This document shows positions 13,954 to 25,400 of a stretch of DNA of 64,000 bases, piece after piece. A program made the translations under genes and the position numbers. This DNA is from Cryptomeria japonica. Its lineage: Eukaryota; Streptophyta; Pinopsida; Cupressales; Cupressaceae. The stretch covers positions 540,348,335-540,412,334 of the forward strand of contig NC_081412.1 of NCBI RefSeq assembly GCF_030272615.1, in the 5' to 3' direction. A model generated the notes under the pieces. That model was given only the letters and a program-made list of their open reading frames with translations. It made no database searches and was not told the origin of the DNA. Within the stretch, counting starts at the first letter, position 1. Each line of letters begins with the position of its first letter.

Positions 13954-15336
13954 TGTTGGGAAGTTTGCTAGAATATTGTGTTGTCATTGATGTCAACATA
14001 TTCTTTTGTGTATTCTAGTTTTGTAGTTTGGTTGGATGAGTTGGTTTAGCCTATATGTTGTAGATGAGCTAATGTATGTTGTAGATGAGCTAATGCAGTT
14101 TAATGGGTTTTGAGATATGTATGTCTAGTTGATTCAACAAAAAATTTAGAGGTTCACATATTTATTTGATCGAGTTATGAGATCCGATATTGAGGATGCT
14201 ATTAAGTTGCTCATGTTATTCGATATTCTGGTTTGTGCTTCGTATTGCTCTGGAATTGTAATATCTTTAGTTGCGGATGTATGAGATGTATTATGAATGT
14301 TGATGTGTGTCCTCAATTCGATTGGTTCATGATTTGGAAATCGACAAGCGAATCTTTTAGGTTGATAGTAAGTTATGTTGATGTTCTTGAGCTCCGGTAG
14401 AAATATGATGATGATTCTAGTAATCCGAGTTGTTACAGTTGTTGTGGTCAAATTCACATTATTTGTGAATGTTTCTAGATCGTGTTATATGTGTATTGGT
14501 GGTTTGCATTGATTATTGTGTGTGTTATTAAATATTTTTCTTTGTTTGGTGATGTTCTTCATGTTATGTGACATTCTTGGTGTTGTAGCATGTTGCAGAT
14601 GATCAAGGCGTAATTGTTGGAGGTGTTTCATATTTGTGGTGGTTGTTTTGGTCTAGACTATGTCTTAGTCGACATTGTTTTGGTCTGCATGTATTGTTGT
14701 AGCGTGTCAAGTTATTATTTTCTTATTTGTCTTGAGGGTTGAGACAACCTATATTACATAGGTTGATGACTTTTATAATAAATATAATAATGATTGTGAG
14801 GTATCAAGCTATGTGTGAATATTGTATCAATCATTCAATTGCAGGGAAGTTGTGCAAAGTTATGCGAAGAAGTGTGTTGCAGAAGATTTGACAGTGAGCT
14901 TAACTGGAGCTGTACTCAGGCATATGGAGATGCTATTTTCACAGTTCATATAATCTGGATTGTTGTTTGAATGCTTTTGTAAGTCAGCAAGACTTCCTGT
15001 AAGGCAGTGAGCCTTCCCTAAGGGTTGTAGCTTTTCTAGGTTTCTTGTTCGAGTAGTGAGCTCTAGGGAGTGTGCCTAAATGCATGTGCATTCCCCATTG
15101 TAATATTTCACTTACTCCTAACAAGGTATTATCTCATTGTGGGTAGGTTCCCACTGTGGTTTTTCCCTTAACCAGGTTTTCCACATCTAAAATCTTGGTG
15201 TTATGTGTGTTATTAATGTGGTGTTGTTTCATGCTTTAACTATTAATTATCATATCTGATTTGTGGTTTAAGTTGTAGTAGTTTTTTGTGCAAACTGATT
15301 CACCCCCCCTCTCAGTTTGTTGCATTGTTGCCAACA
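13954..15336 (+). repeat. copia 5' LTR
   Basis: 1383 bp bounded by TGTTGG and CCAACA, a perfect 6-bp terminal inverted repeat. From 14126 onward it aligns with 18647-18719 plus 34197-35326, the split 3' LTR. A short direct repeat (ATGTTGTAGATGAGCTAATG) occurs twice near 14055-14095. Confidence 0.85.
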
Positions 15337-15338
15337 AT

Positions 15339-15350
15339 TGGTATCATAGC
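15339..15350 (+). other. copia primer-binding site
   Basis: TGGTATCATAGC sits two bases after the LTR end and differs by one base from the usual plant initiator-Met PBS TGGTATCAGAGC. Confidence 0.85.
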
Positions 15351-15392
15351 TATATCCTCTGGAAGAAGCTTGACCGCTTGAAGAGATCCGAG

Positions 15393-18300
15393 ATGACAAC
15401 CTTTTCTTTCAGGAAGGATAGTCTGAGATTTGATGGAATAAACTACACTCTATGGAAAATACAAATGCGATGTCATTTGAGATGCATTAGAGAAGAGTAC
15501 TTGAAGATTACTAAGAATGTATATAATGTTCCTCAGAATGGTCCTACTACTCCAGATGAGATAAATGAAGCATATTTCAATATTAGAGCTAAGGAAGCAT
15601 TGTTGAGTGCCTTGTCTGATTTTGAAATGACTAATGTGATGGACTTAGAGACTATTCATGAAATCTAGATAAAATTGGAGACCTTTCATGAAGGTGATAG
15701 TCATGTGAAAACTGCTAAGTTGCAAAGATTGGAGGGAAAATGTGAGAACTTGAAGATAAGTGAAGATGAGAACATTACCTCTTTTATGAAGAAATTGAAT
15801 AAGCTTGTGTGTGGAATCGGATGTGTCGATGGAGTATTAGTAGAATCTAAGATTTTTGCTGAAGTGTTGAGATCCTTGCCTCCTGCTTACAAACATAAAG
15901 TTGTTATTGATGAGATTGTATCCATACTATGACAAATGTGACAAGAGACATGTTGATTGGCAAACTTGTTGCTTTTGAGTTGAGTGTGTTTGGAGACTCT
16001 CTTCCTAAGACTGAATCTGCATTCAAAGCTACTATTTCCAAGAAGCAGAGATATGATCCGAGAGAAATCTCTACAAGAGTATCCAGATATGAAAGAGGTG
16101 GAAGATGAAGAAAGAGAGCTTGAGGAGCTTGAAGAATTTATTGCCAGAAGATTTCCTAAAGGTGTCGATAAGTATGAAGGAAAGTTACATCTTAAATATT
16201 TTTCATGTAATAAGATAGGACATTTTGCATCAAGGTGTCCAGAAAGACATAGAAATCCTAAGAAGTCGTTTAAGCCATATAAGCCTAAATATAAGAAGAA
16301 GTGTTATTATGTTGCTGATGAAGGTGTGACAGATGATGAGTCAGATAAGGGAAATTCAAGAGATGAATTTGTGTTCATTGCTATCAAGGAAGATGATCGT
16401 GTAACTACAACAAGTTGCATTAATGAGGAGAAAGATTTGGCTGCTAAAGTTGAGGAGAAAGATGAATGGGTAATTGATAGTGGTTGCTCTCATCATATGA
16501 CAGGTGATAAGAGTAAATTTGGAAAAGTATGATGGTGGTGTAATATGATTTGGTGATAAAATGCTTGTGTAATCCATGCTAGAGGTTCTATTTCTCTTGA
16601 TGGTAAGCACAATATTGATGATGTGTTGTATGTTGAAGGTTTAAAGCATAATCTTTTGAGTGTTGGTCAGATTATTGATAAGGGATATAACTTGCAATTC
16701 AAGAATGACAGATGTGAGATCTTGAGTAGCTCCGGAACTAAGATTGCATCAGGTACAAAGACTAAAGATAATATCTTTCATTTGAATGTTGGTAGTAAAA
16801 GTTGTTTGATTGCTCAGATTGATGCAAGCTGGTTATGGTATAGAAGAATGTGTCATGTAAATTTTGATTGCATGGCTAAGATAAGTTCTACTCAAGTAGT
16901 GAGAGATCTACCAAAGTTAATAAAGCCTTCTAATTTGGTATGTAAGGAATGTCAACTAGGAAAGTAGGCATGAGTTACTTATAAGAGCAAACAATATAAT
17001 TCTAATGGATTGTTGGATCTTGTACATATTGATCTATGTGGTCCTTCTAGAGTGAGAAGCTTGCAGGGTGACAGGTATTTCATGTTGCTAATTGATGACT
17101 ATTCGAGAATGATGCGGGTTATCTTTTTAAGGGAGAAGTCTGAAGCGTTGGAGACGTTCAAGATTTTCAAAGCTAGATTTGAAACTGAGACTGGATTGAA
17201 GCTGAAGTGTCTGAGATCTCACAGAGGTGGAGGATTCACTTTTGATGAGTTTAATGAACATTGCGAAGAGTGTGAAGTTAAGAGACAATTATTTGCTCCT
17301 AGGACATCGCAACAGATTGTAGAAAGAAATAATAGAATAGTTCAAGAAGCTGCTAGAACCATGATGATTGAAGGAAATGTTCCGCATGTGTAATGGAGAA
17401 AAGTTGTGAGTATTGCAGTATACATTCTTAACCGGGTAAATGTCAAAGGTGATACTGATAAGACTCCTTATGAGTTATGATTTGGTCATGCTCCTATTGT
17501 TAGATATTTCAGAATTTCTGGAAGTAGATGCTATATCAAAAGAGATGAAGACCTTGGAAAGTTTGATGCTATATGTGATGAAGGAATTTTCCTTGGTTAT
17601 TATACTAGAAGTAGGGCCTATTGGAGTTATAATAAAATATTGATAAAAATAGTTGAAAGTACTAATGTGAAGGTTGATGAAGGTAGTGTAAGACAAAATA
17701 GATCTTGCAGATATGATTCTGATGACCAAGATGCCCGTTCAGATAAAGGAAAACAAGTGCAGAACCAAAGTCAAGTTCAGATTGATCCAGAAAAATTAGA
17801 GAATGAAGAGAAAGGTGCAAATGCTTTGTAGAAGAAAGAGTTCAAGAAAATCTTAAAACTCCTAGGTATGTGAGGTTGAATCATTTGGAAAATTAGATTA
17901 TTGGTGATAAGAATAAAGGTGTGGTGACTAGGAGAAGACTTGTTAAAGAAATTTGTTTGATTTCTAAAATTGAACCTAAAAATGTTGATGAAGCATGTAA
18001 AGATGAAAATTAGATTAAAGCTATGGAAGTAGAATTGAATTAGATTGAGAAAAATGATACATGGATCCTTGTTCCTAGACCTAAGGATAAAAAAGTAATT
18101 GGAACTAAATGGGCATTCCAGAATAAGTTGAATGAACATGGTGAAGTTGTTCGAAATAAGGCTAGACTTGTTTGTAAAGGTTATTCACAAATGGAAGGAA
18201 TTTATTATAAGGAGACTTTTTCTCCAGTAGCTAGAATCAAAGCTCTTAGATTATTTTTTGCCTATGCTACTCACAAAGATTTCAAGGTTTATCAGATGGA

Positions 18301-18592
18301 TGTCAAATCAACCTTTCTTAATGGTGAGTTGGAAGAAGAAGTCTACATTGAGTAACCAGATGGATTTCAACTGACAGATGAAAAGGACACGGTTTACCGG
18401 TTGAAGAAAGCATTGTATGGATTGAAGAAGATGTTGAAGGATATAGGAGTTATTTATGATGAGCCTATTGCTATATATTGTGATAATTCAAGTGTTATTG
18501 ATATTTCAAAGAATCTGGTGTTGCATTCCAAAACAAAACATATATCAATCAAGTTGAATCATTTCTTGAGAGAGAAGGTGAATGCGAATTAA
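15393..18592 (+). pseudogene. copia gag-pol polyprotein, broken
   Basis: Gag starts with MTTFSFRKDSLRFDG at 15393. An in-frame TAG follows at 15666-15668 and a frameshift near 15930. The zinc knuckle near 16190-16230 reads YFSCNKIGHFASRC, with its first Cys changed to Tyr. The protease motif is WVIDSGCSHHMTG near 16470. GAG-pre-integrase follows (LLSVGQIIDKGY, 16623-16967), then the integrase core (17010-17393), where the middle Asp of DDE is His (SHRGGGF). RT begins at 18128 ([38 protein letters not shown]). At KKALYGLKK (about 18430) the protein jumps into the end of RNase H (YCDNSSVIDISKN, HSKTKHI). The YVDD part of RT and the first part of RNase H are therefore deleted. The element cannot be autonomous. 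Confidence 0.9.
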
Positions 18593-18646
18593 GTCAAATT
18601 GGAGTATGTATCTATTGGAAATTGACACTCATCCGATGACTTCCAG

Positions 18647-18719
18647 TAGTTGATTCAGTAAAAGTTTCAGAGGTCCACATGTTTATTTGATCGAGTTATG
18701 AGATCCGGTATTGAGGATG
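18647..18719 (+). repeat. copia 3' LTR, left fragment
   Basis: Aligns with 14126-14188 and beyond in the 5' LTR (for example ATTTGATCGAGTTATGAGAT in both). The first 172 bp of the LTR are missing here, so a deletion spans the pol end and LTR start. The fragment ends in GGATG, the target duplication of the Tat insertion. Confidence 0.8.
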
Positions 18720-20159
18720 TGATGCCCTCCTAAATGGCACAATTGTTAGTTTATGATCAAACAACACAAAACACACAAGATGTTAGAGTTAATCAATCAA
18801 AAACTAAAACATGAAGGCATTCCAAAAGAGACACTAAAAGAGACATGCTAAATATATCTAATAAATAGAACAAATGATCATGAGACATCTCCAACTGCCT
18901 CTTAGCATGGCCTTAGCTTCTTCTCCCTTGTTCCTCTCCTCTCCAAGTTCCAAAATAGTGTAGCTCTCAGCAGCTTTTTGCACTATGGATGCTTATGGAG
19001 GATTGAGATTGTAGAATAGTTCCAAACATGAAATGAAAAGCTATTTTAATGCTAAAATGATATATTTTAACCAAAAGACAAAAGATTAGATTGTTTATGC
19101 TAAAATGCTCTCTAAAATGTCTATAGCTTAGATGCACACAAGTTTCAGGATCTGGATTATGAAGGAATGGGCTCTATTTATAGGAAAAATGGAGCAATGG
19201 ATGGCCAGGATTGAAAGGTTTAATCAAGGGTCAAGCTTGAAAGTTGGGGATCCATGTGCACAATTGGCACCAATAAAATAGTGACAAGTGTCAACACAGG
19301 ATTGGGTTGAGAGAAGAGGTTGGAGGCATTAAAGGCCTGAGAAGACCTCATGGTTATCTAAAGGCTAAGAGTCAAGCCTAAATTAGGATTACCCACTGGA
19401 TTAGGAGTTAATCCAAGGATAAACCTTTGTGCAAATGATTAAGAGATAATCATGGTCAAAGCATTAAATGCTTGATGAGACCCTTGGGTTAGATAGAGGT
19501 TGAGTCAAAACAAATGTTTTAACCATGTGGGAGGGTTTGGGTTAACCATTAATGGTTATTGGAGACTTTGTGGATTAAGTGGTTGAAAGTTGGAAGCCTT
19601 TAATGGTTTTCAAAGACTTTGGGGTTTTTGGTGGTTGAAGTTTGAAAACCTTCAATGGTTATCCAAGACTTTGGGCCATTTGAGAAGTGACTCCATTTTG
19701 CTTAGGAATGTGACAATATTTAGGAAATGGTTTAGGCTAATTAGGAAAGGTTTAGAAGAATCTAGAAGGGGATTAGATTTTGCAAGTGGATTTGGTGGGT
19801 GAGGGAAAATAGGATTTTATTAAAATAAAAATTCATTTATTTCAAATATGTGTGCAAGTTGCATTTGTAGGAAAATGCAAGTGGGGTGGGGATAATGATT
19901 TAAATAAATGTTTTATTTAATTTATTTAAAAGAGGAATAGGGGGATTTAATTAAATAAATTGATTTATTTATTTAATTGATTTGAATTGGATTTAATGAA
20001 TGAATTAAAATAAATTGAATAATTTATTTAATTAATAGAAGAATGTTTGGGGATGAATTTAATTAAATATTAATTTAATTAACTGGTGGCTAGTGGATTT
20101 TTAATCAAATAAATACGAAATATTCATTTAATTAAAATGGACAGATTTATGTGACTACA
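18720..20159 (-). repeat. Tat element 3' LTR
   Basis: 1440 bp. Its minus-strand TATA box (CTATAAATAG) lies at 19174-19183. It contains a partly palindromic segment CTTGCATTTTCCTAC...AATGCAA (minus strand, about 19855-19885) and two or three units of a TTTAATGG/CTTT-type minisatellite (19590-19680). The terminal part is rich in ATTTAATTAAAT runs. Confidence 0.95.
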
Positions 20160-20175
20160 TTTGCCCCTCTTTGAG
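20160..20175 (-). other. polypurine tract of the Tat element
   Basis: The minus strand reads CTCAAAGAGGGGCAAA directly before the 3' LTR start TGTAGTC, the position of the plus-strand primer for reverse transcription. Confidence 0.85.
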
Positions 20176-22474
20176 ACGGTGCAGTTTATCGCATCGTTTC
20201 AAAGAAAGAAAAACTGGTGTGAAGAAATGCCCCATAAAATGTTAATTTAATGGGTGGTATGCCCCCTCGAGAGATGGGCCGAAAAATTTCGAAAAAAATC
20301 GGGCGATCTCTCGAAAAAGAATGAGAAGTGGAGGGGAGGTAGAATAGAAGAAATTAGCAACAACAGTGAAAGAATGGAAGAAAAATAGAGTGAATATGGA
20401 GAAACAACAAGCCAACGAGTACCCTGAGGTCATGCAAGAGATACATAGCAGATGTAGTGTGGGGTTTGGATTGATGCTATACAATTGATCAAAATTGGTT
20501 GGACAATCTGGTGCAATCGGTTTAATTGCCCCGGTCAAGTCAAAGCATGACAGTTGATGCCAGTTGTGTGCTTGGACAAGATAAAGTCTGAGTAAGTGAA
20601 TCAAAGTGACCTGATGAGACTTAGGCAATTGATGCAATGGCCCGATGAAGTCAAGGTATATGAAGCAAAATACTCGTTGAGACTTAGACAATTGATGTAA
20701 TTGTCCGATGTGATTGTGTTTGATTGGTTGATCAATTGATAGTATGTGCGTGTGATGGATGGTTGTGGGGAATCATGGCAGCCCCGTTGAGACTAGGTCA
20801 TTATGATAAATGCCTGTTGTAGTCTAGGTTTACCATAATCGATTACCTGTTGAGACTCGAAGATACTTGATCAGAGTATCTGTTGATAGTCTAGGTGTGT
20901 GTGAGTCAATGTACCTGTGCAGATAGAGTAACTTGCTTGGCTTATTGGATGACTTAGCATAGGAAACACAATCCCTCCTATTTAGAGATGGATGGTGATG
21001 AACGTGGCTTGATTGGGTTGATTGAGAAACGATGTAGGGTATGTGATGCTGATTATCGAGATGGGGAGGGTGAGGGGGGGTGGGTTCGATGTTAGATAGA
21101 AGAAAGGGAAAACCTATGACTCATTCCTATGGAAGAAGAGGAAAATAGAGTATGCATTATTATGACTATGTATGCATGATATGCAACTATTATGAATGTA
21201 TTGATGGGTGGAATGCAACGAAATGCAATATATACATATGAGATGAGATGACGATCCATAGTGCTCTATTTTCATCATTGAGCTTTTAAAATGTTGGAAG
21301 AGAATACAAGCATCTTGACATAATGATTCAAGATGACCTGAGTATTCCTTTCATGGATTTTATATAGCAAGTTAATACAAGCAACTTGATATAATAGATC
21401 AAGTTGACCTGAGTATTGCTTGCGGAACAGACAAGGATTATCACCGTTCATGCATGACTTGGATCGTCCTCCTTGATCTTAGGCTGATCATATCCTGAGA
21501 CAAGTGCATACCGTACTAAGAAAATAAAACCTTTATCCAATTTGGAGGAAGAGGAACCAAAGAATGAGTATTGTACCTGCAAACAAACAGCATATATATA
21601 CATAAAGAATAAAGAATATGGATCCTTGGTAATGGTTCATGTTCATATGGTCGAGGTATACGCTGTAGTCAGCAAGCCGTAATGATCTATGACTGTATTT
21701 GGCATAAGATCACGTAGCTTAGTGAACTTCCCACGTAGACACCATTAGTACATGCCCCAGAACTTCATCGGAAATAATGCGCAAACGATACAAAATAATG
21801 CTGAAAAGATCCCGATATAGATAAACAAATGAATTACTCACGAATCAACCAAGCATTTGATAGCTTAACATAATTTTCTTGTCAAAGAAAACGTCATCTT
21901 CTCTTTGTTGTGGTAAGGAAGGATGCATCCTTGTTTTAAAGACAGGTTTGGATTGTTAATGTCGATTGTGTGGTTTGATTGGTAAATGGTCAGTGTGTGA
22001 GTAGTTGTCAATGTTTATTTTGTATCTGATCGGATAAATATGTACAAGGTGTTGCCATGTTTTTGTGTGATTTTTGATGGGTTTTCCGATGTTTTTTGGA
22101 TTTTGTGAAACAATTTTGAATGTTTTTGGTATTTTGAGAGTCATTTTTGAATGTTTTTGATATTTTCTGAAGATTGCCTAAATGAAGAGCATAATGATAT
22201 ATAAGACAATGTAGAATCCACTTCCATCACTAGGGTAAGGGTATTGCCCCCAGTTTGTAGACCTGACTATGAAAAGGTGGGATGCTAGATGCATGGAGTA
22301 CTTTCTTAATTGCAGATCAAATAACAAGCCATGGTTGGGATGGATGGATGTATGTGTGCATGAATGTGATCACAACGAGCCTGAAAGATACTAGAGCCAT
22401 AGCCTTTACGAGTGGCGCCTGTTTGCCAGGTTTTCACCACCGTACTTTACCCAAGGTGCCACCGGAGTGGTTGT
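20176..22474 (-). other. 3' noncoding region of the Tat element
   Basis: Lies between the pol stop and the polypurine tract. 20480-20940 holds diverged repeats built around GTTGAGACT and CCTGTTG. A 149-codon minus-strand frame (20242-20691) starts without ATG, has a hydrophobic stretch (FTLFFFHSFTVVANFF) and ends near the polypurine tract. It matches nothing I know and may be chance. Confidence 0.6.
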
Positions 22475-25400
22475 TCACCGTTTGGATGCATGATTTTTCT
22501 TTACTTTTTTGAATGTTTTTGTATTTTCTTCAGGAATTTTCTGAATGTTTTTGGTATTTTTCTGATATGTAGGGGAGCCTGATGCTCTGTACACCTTAGG
22601 TATAAAACCGTTTGAGGTGCATGCTATTGATTGGATCTGCAAGCGGTTCTCCTTCTGATGTAGCCAATATGCCCCGGACCCGAATACAGCAGTGACAACA
22701 TATGGGCCGAGCCAATTTGATTCAAACTTGCCTTGATGTTCTCTGTTTGGTTGGTTGCGAGGATTTTCTCGAAGAACAAGATCACCTACCTCAAATGTAC
22801 GAGATCTAACTCGGTGATTGTAGCTTCTACTCATGCGCTGCTGATAGGCTTTGAGGTGATTGTGTGCAGCTTGTCGTTTCTCATCAAGTAACTCCAAGTC
22901 CTGAAGGCGTGAGACTCTGTATGCTTCATCATCAATGAGATTGTGCAAGGAAACCTGTAGTGACGGTATCTCGACCTCAATAGGTAAGATAGCTTCTGCA
23001 CCATAGACCAATGAATAAGGAATTGCACCTGTAGGGGTTCGAATGCTAGTGCGATATGCCCATAATGCTGGATTCAATTGAACATGCCAATCATGGCCGG
23101 CATCATTGACTGTTTTCTGTAGGATCCTTAATATGTTTTTATTAGATGCTTCGGCCTGACCATTGCCTTGTGGGTAATAGGGAGTGGAAAAGCGATGTTG
23201 GATATGAAATTTCTCACAAAGCTCACGGACATCCTGATTTTTGAAAGGAAGACCGTTATCTGTGACAATGGACATGGGCACACCATACCGGCAGATGATG
23301 TAGTTGAGGATGAATGAGGCGATCTGCTTACCGGTGACTTGAGTAAGTGGAACAGCTTCAATCCACTTTGTGAAATATTCAGTGGCGGTAATAATGAATT
23401 TGTGGCCATTAGATGAAGATGGATGGATTTTACCCACAAGATCAAGACCCCATTGACAAAAAGGCCATGGTGTTGTGATTGGTTGCAGTTCCTGTGCTGG
23501 TGCATGTATCAGGTCACCGTGAACTTGACATTTCTTGCATTTTCTGACAAAGTAGTAGGAATCCTTTTCCATAGATGGCCAATAGTATCCAGCTCGCATG
23601 ATCTTCTTGGCTAGTGATGGACCACTTGAGTGAGTCCTGCAAATTCCTTCATGTACCTCTTCCAAAGCCTTTGTTATCTCACCTTGTTCTAGACATCGAA
23701 GGAGAGTACCATCAAGACTACGTCGGTATAGGGTTTCGGCAATAATGGTATATCGAGCAGTTTGGCGAATGAAGGTTTTACGTTGGTTATTCGATTGGTC
23801 GGGAGGAAGGGTGTGATCGCGGAGATAGGTGTAGAACTCACCGTACCATGGGGATTCAGAACCAACAAGGCGACATATCATTTCAGATTCAGGGATATCA
23901 TAAGCGGTAATCCAAAGCTGTTCTACCAAGAACTCGTAGCGTGTTGAATTCTGTGGAAGATCTAGGAGAGATGCGATTGTAGCCATGGCGTCAGCAGCTC
24001 GATTCTGATCTCTTGGTATCTGCTCAAAAGTGATAGTAGTAAATGATGTCTTTAGAGTGTCCACCATTTGCTTATATGGCATGAGTTTATCATCCTTGGT
24101 TTGATATTCATCTGTTGCTTGTCGAATGACCAGTTGTGAGTCGCCATATACTTGTAGTTCTTGTAATTTCCATTGTATGGCTAATCTGAGTCCTGTGATC
24201 AAGGCCTCATACTCTGCTATGTTGTTTGTACATGGAAATGTGAGCCTGTAGGACTTCGGGATGCTATCACCTTGAGGTGTGATAAACAGAATGCCTGCCC
24301 CCGAGCCGTGCCTAGTGTATGAACCATCGAAATATAGTTTCCATGGTTGTACTTCTGTGATCATGAATATCTCTTCATCTGGAAAATTGGAAATGAGAGG
24401 ATGATCGCCTATGAGTGGTGCATCGGCCAACTGATCTGCAATGACCTGCCCTTTGATAGCTTTACGGTCCACATACTCAATGTCGAATTCACTTAGAATC
24501 ATTACCCATTTGGCCAAACGACCTGTCAATGCTGCTTTGCTGAGTAAGTACTTGAGTGGATCAAATTTTGCAATGAGTTGCACCTTGTGTGTCAATAGAT
24601 AGTGCCTCAGTTTAGTGGCTGCCAGGATTACTGCTAGGCAAGCTCGCTCAATAGGTGTGTAATTGAGTTCATAGCCCACAAGTGTGCGAGAGATGTAGTA
24701 AATAGCACACTCTTTTCCTTCTACATTATGTTGTGCCAGTAGTACACCCAATGCTGTACTGGTTGCTGAGATATAAAGTAACAACGGTCTACTTGGATCT
24801 GGTGGCATCAGCAATGGTGGATTCATGAGATAGTCTTTAAGCGCCTGAAATGCTTGCTGGCATTTGTCATCCCACTGAAAGCGGATGTTCTTGTGTAGCA
24901 AGTGTGTGAATGGGTGACACTTATCAGCCAATTGTGCAATGAATCTTCGGATGGATTGAAGCCGTCCTTGTAGTGTCCTTAGCTGGCTGATATTCTTTGG
25001 AGGTGGCATGTCCATGATTGCTTTTACCTTTGCTGGATCGACCTCTATGCCTTTGCTTGAGACAATGTATCCTAGAAGCTTCCCGGAGGTCACTCCGAAG
25101 ACACATTTCTTTGGGTTGAGTCGAACATGATATTGTTCCAGTCTATCAAAGATTTGATCTAAGATATGGAGATGTCCTCCTCTTGTGAGTGATTTTGCTA
25201 GTAAGTCATCCACATAATCTTCCATCATAGTATGCATCATGTCATGGAAGATGGTGGTCATTGCTCTTTGATAGGTCGCTCCTGCATTCTTTAGACCAAA
25301 AGGCATTACATTCCAACAATATGTGCCCCATGGACATGTGAAGGCTATCTTATGTTGATCCTCTGGTGCGATCTTTATTTGATTGTATCCCGAAAAGCCA

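Noticed and set aside
19590-19802. Identical 70-codon frames at 19590-19802 and 33622-33834, as a duplicated gene
   Set aside because: They lie at the same place in the two Tat LTRs and on the strand opposite to the element's genes.
20242-20691. A 149-codon minus-strand frame in the 3' region of the Tat element, considered as an envelope-like gene
   Set aside because: It starts without ATG, overlaps the repeated GTTGAGACT units and the region next to the polypurine tract, and shows no signal peptide plus anchor arrangement. Hydrophobic residues are expected from the T-rich composition.
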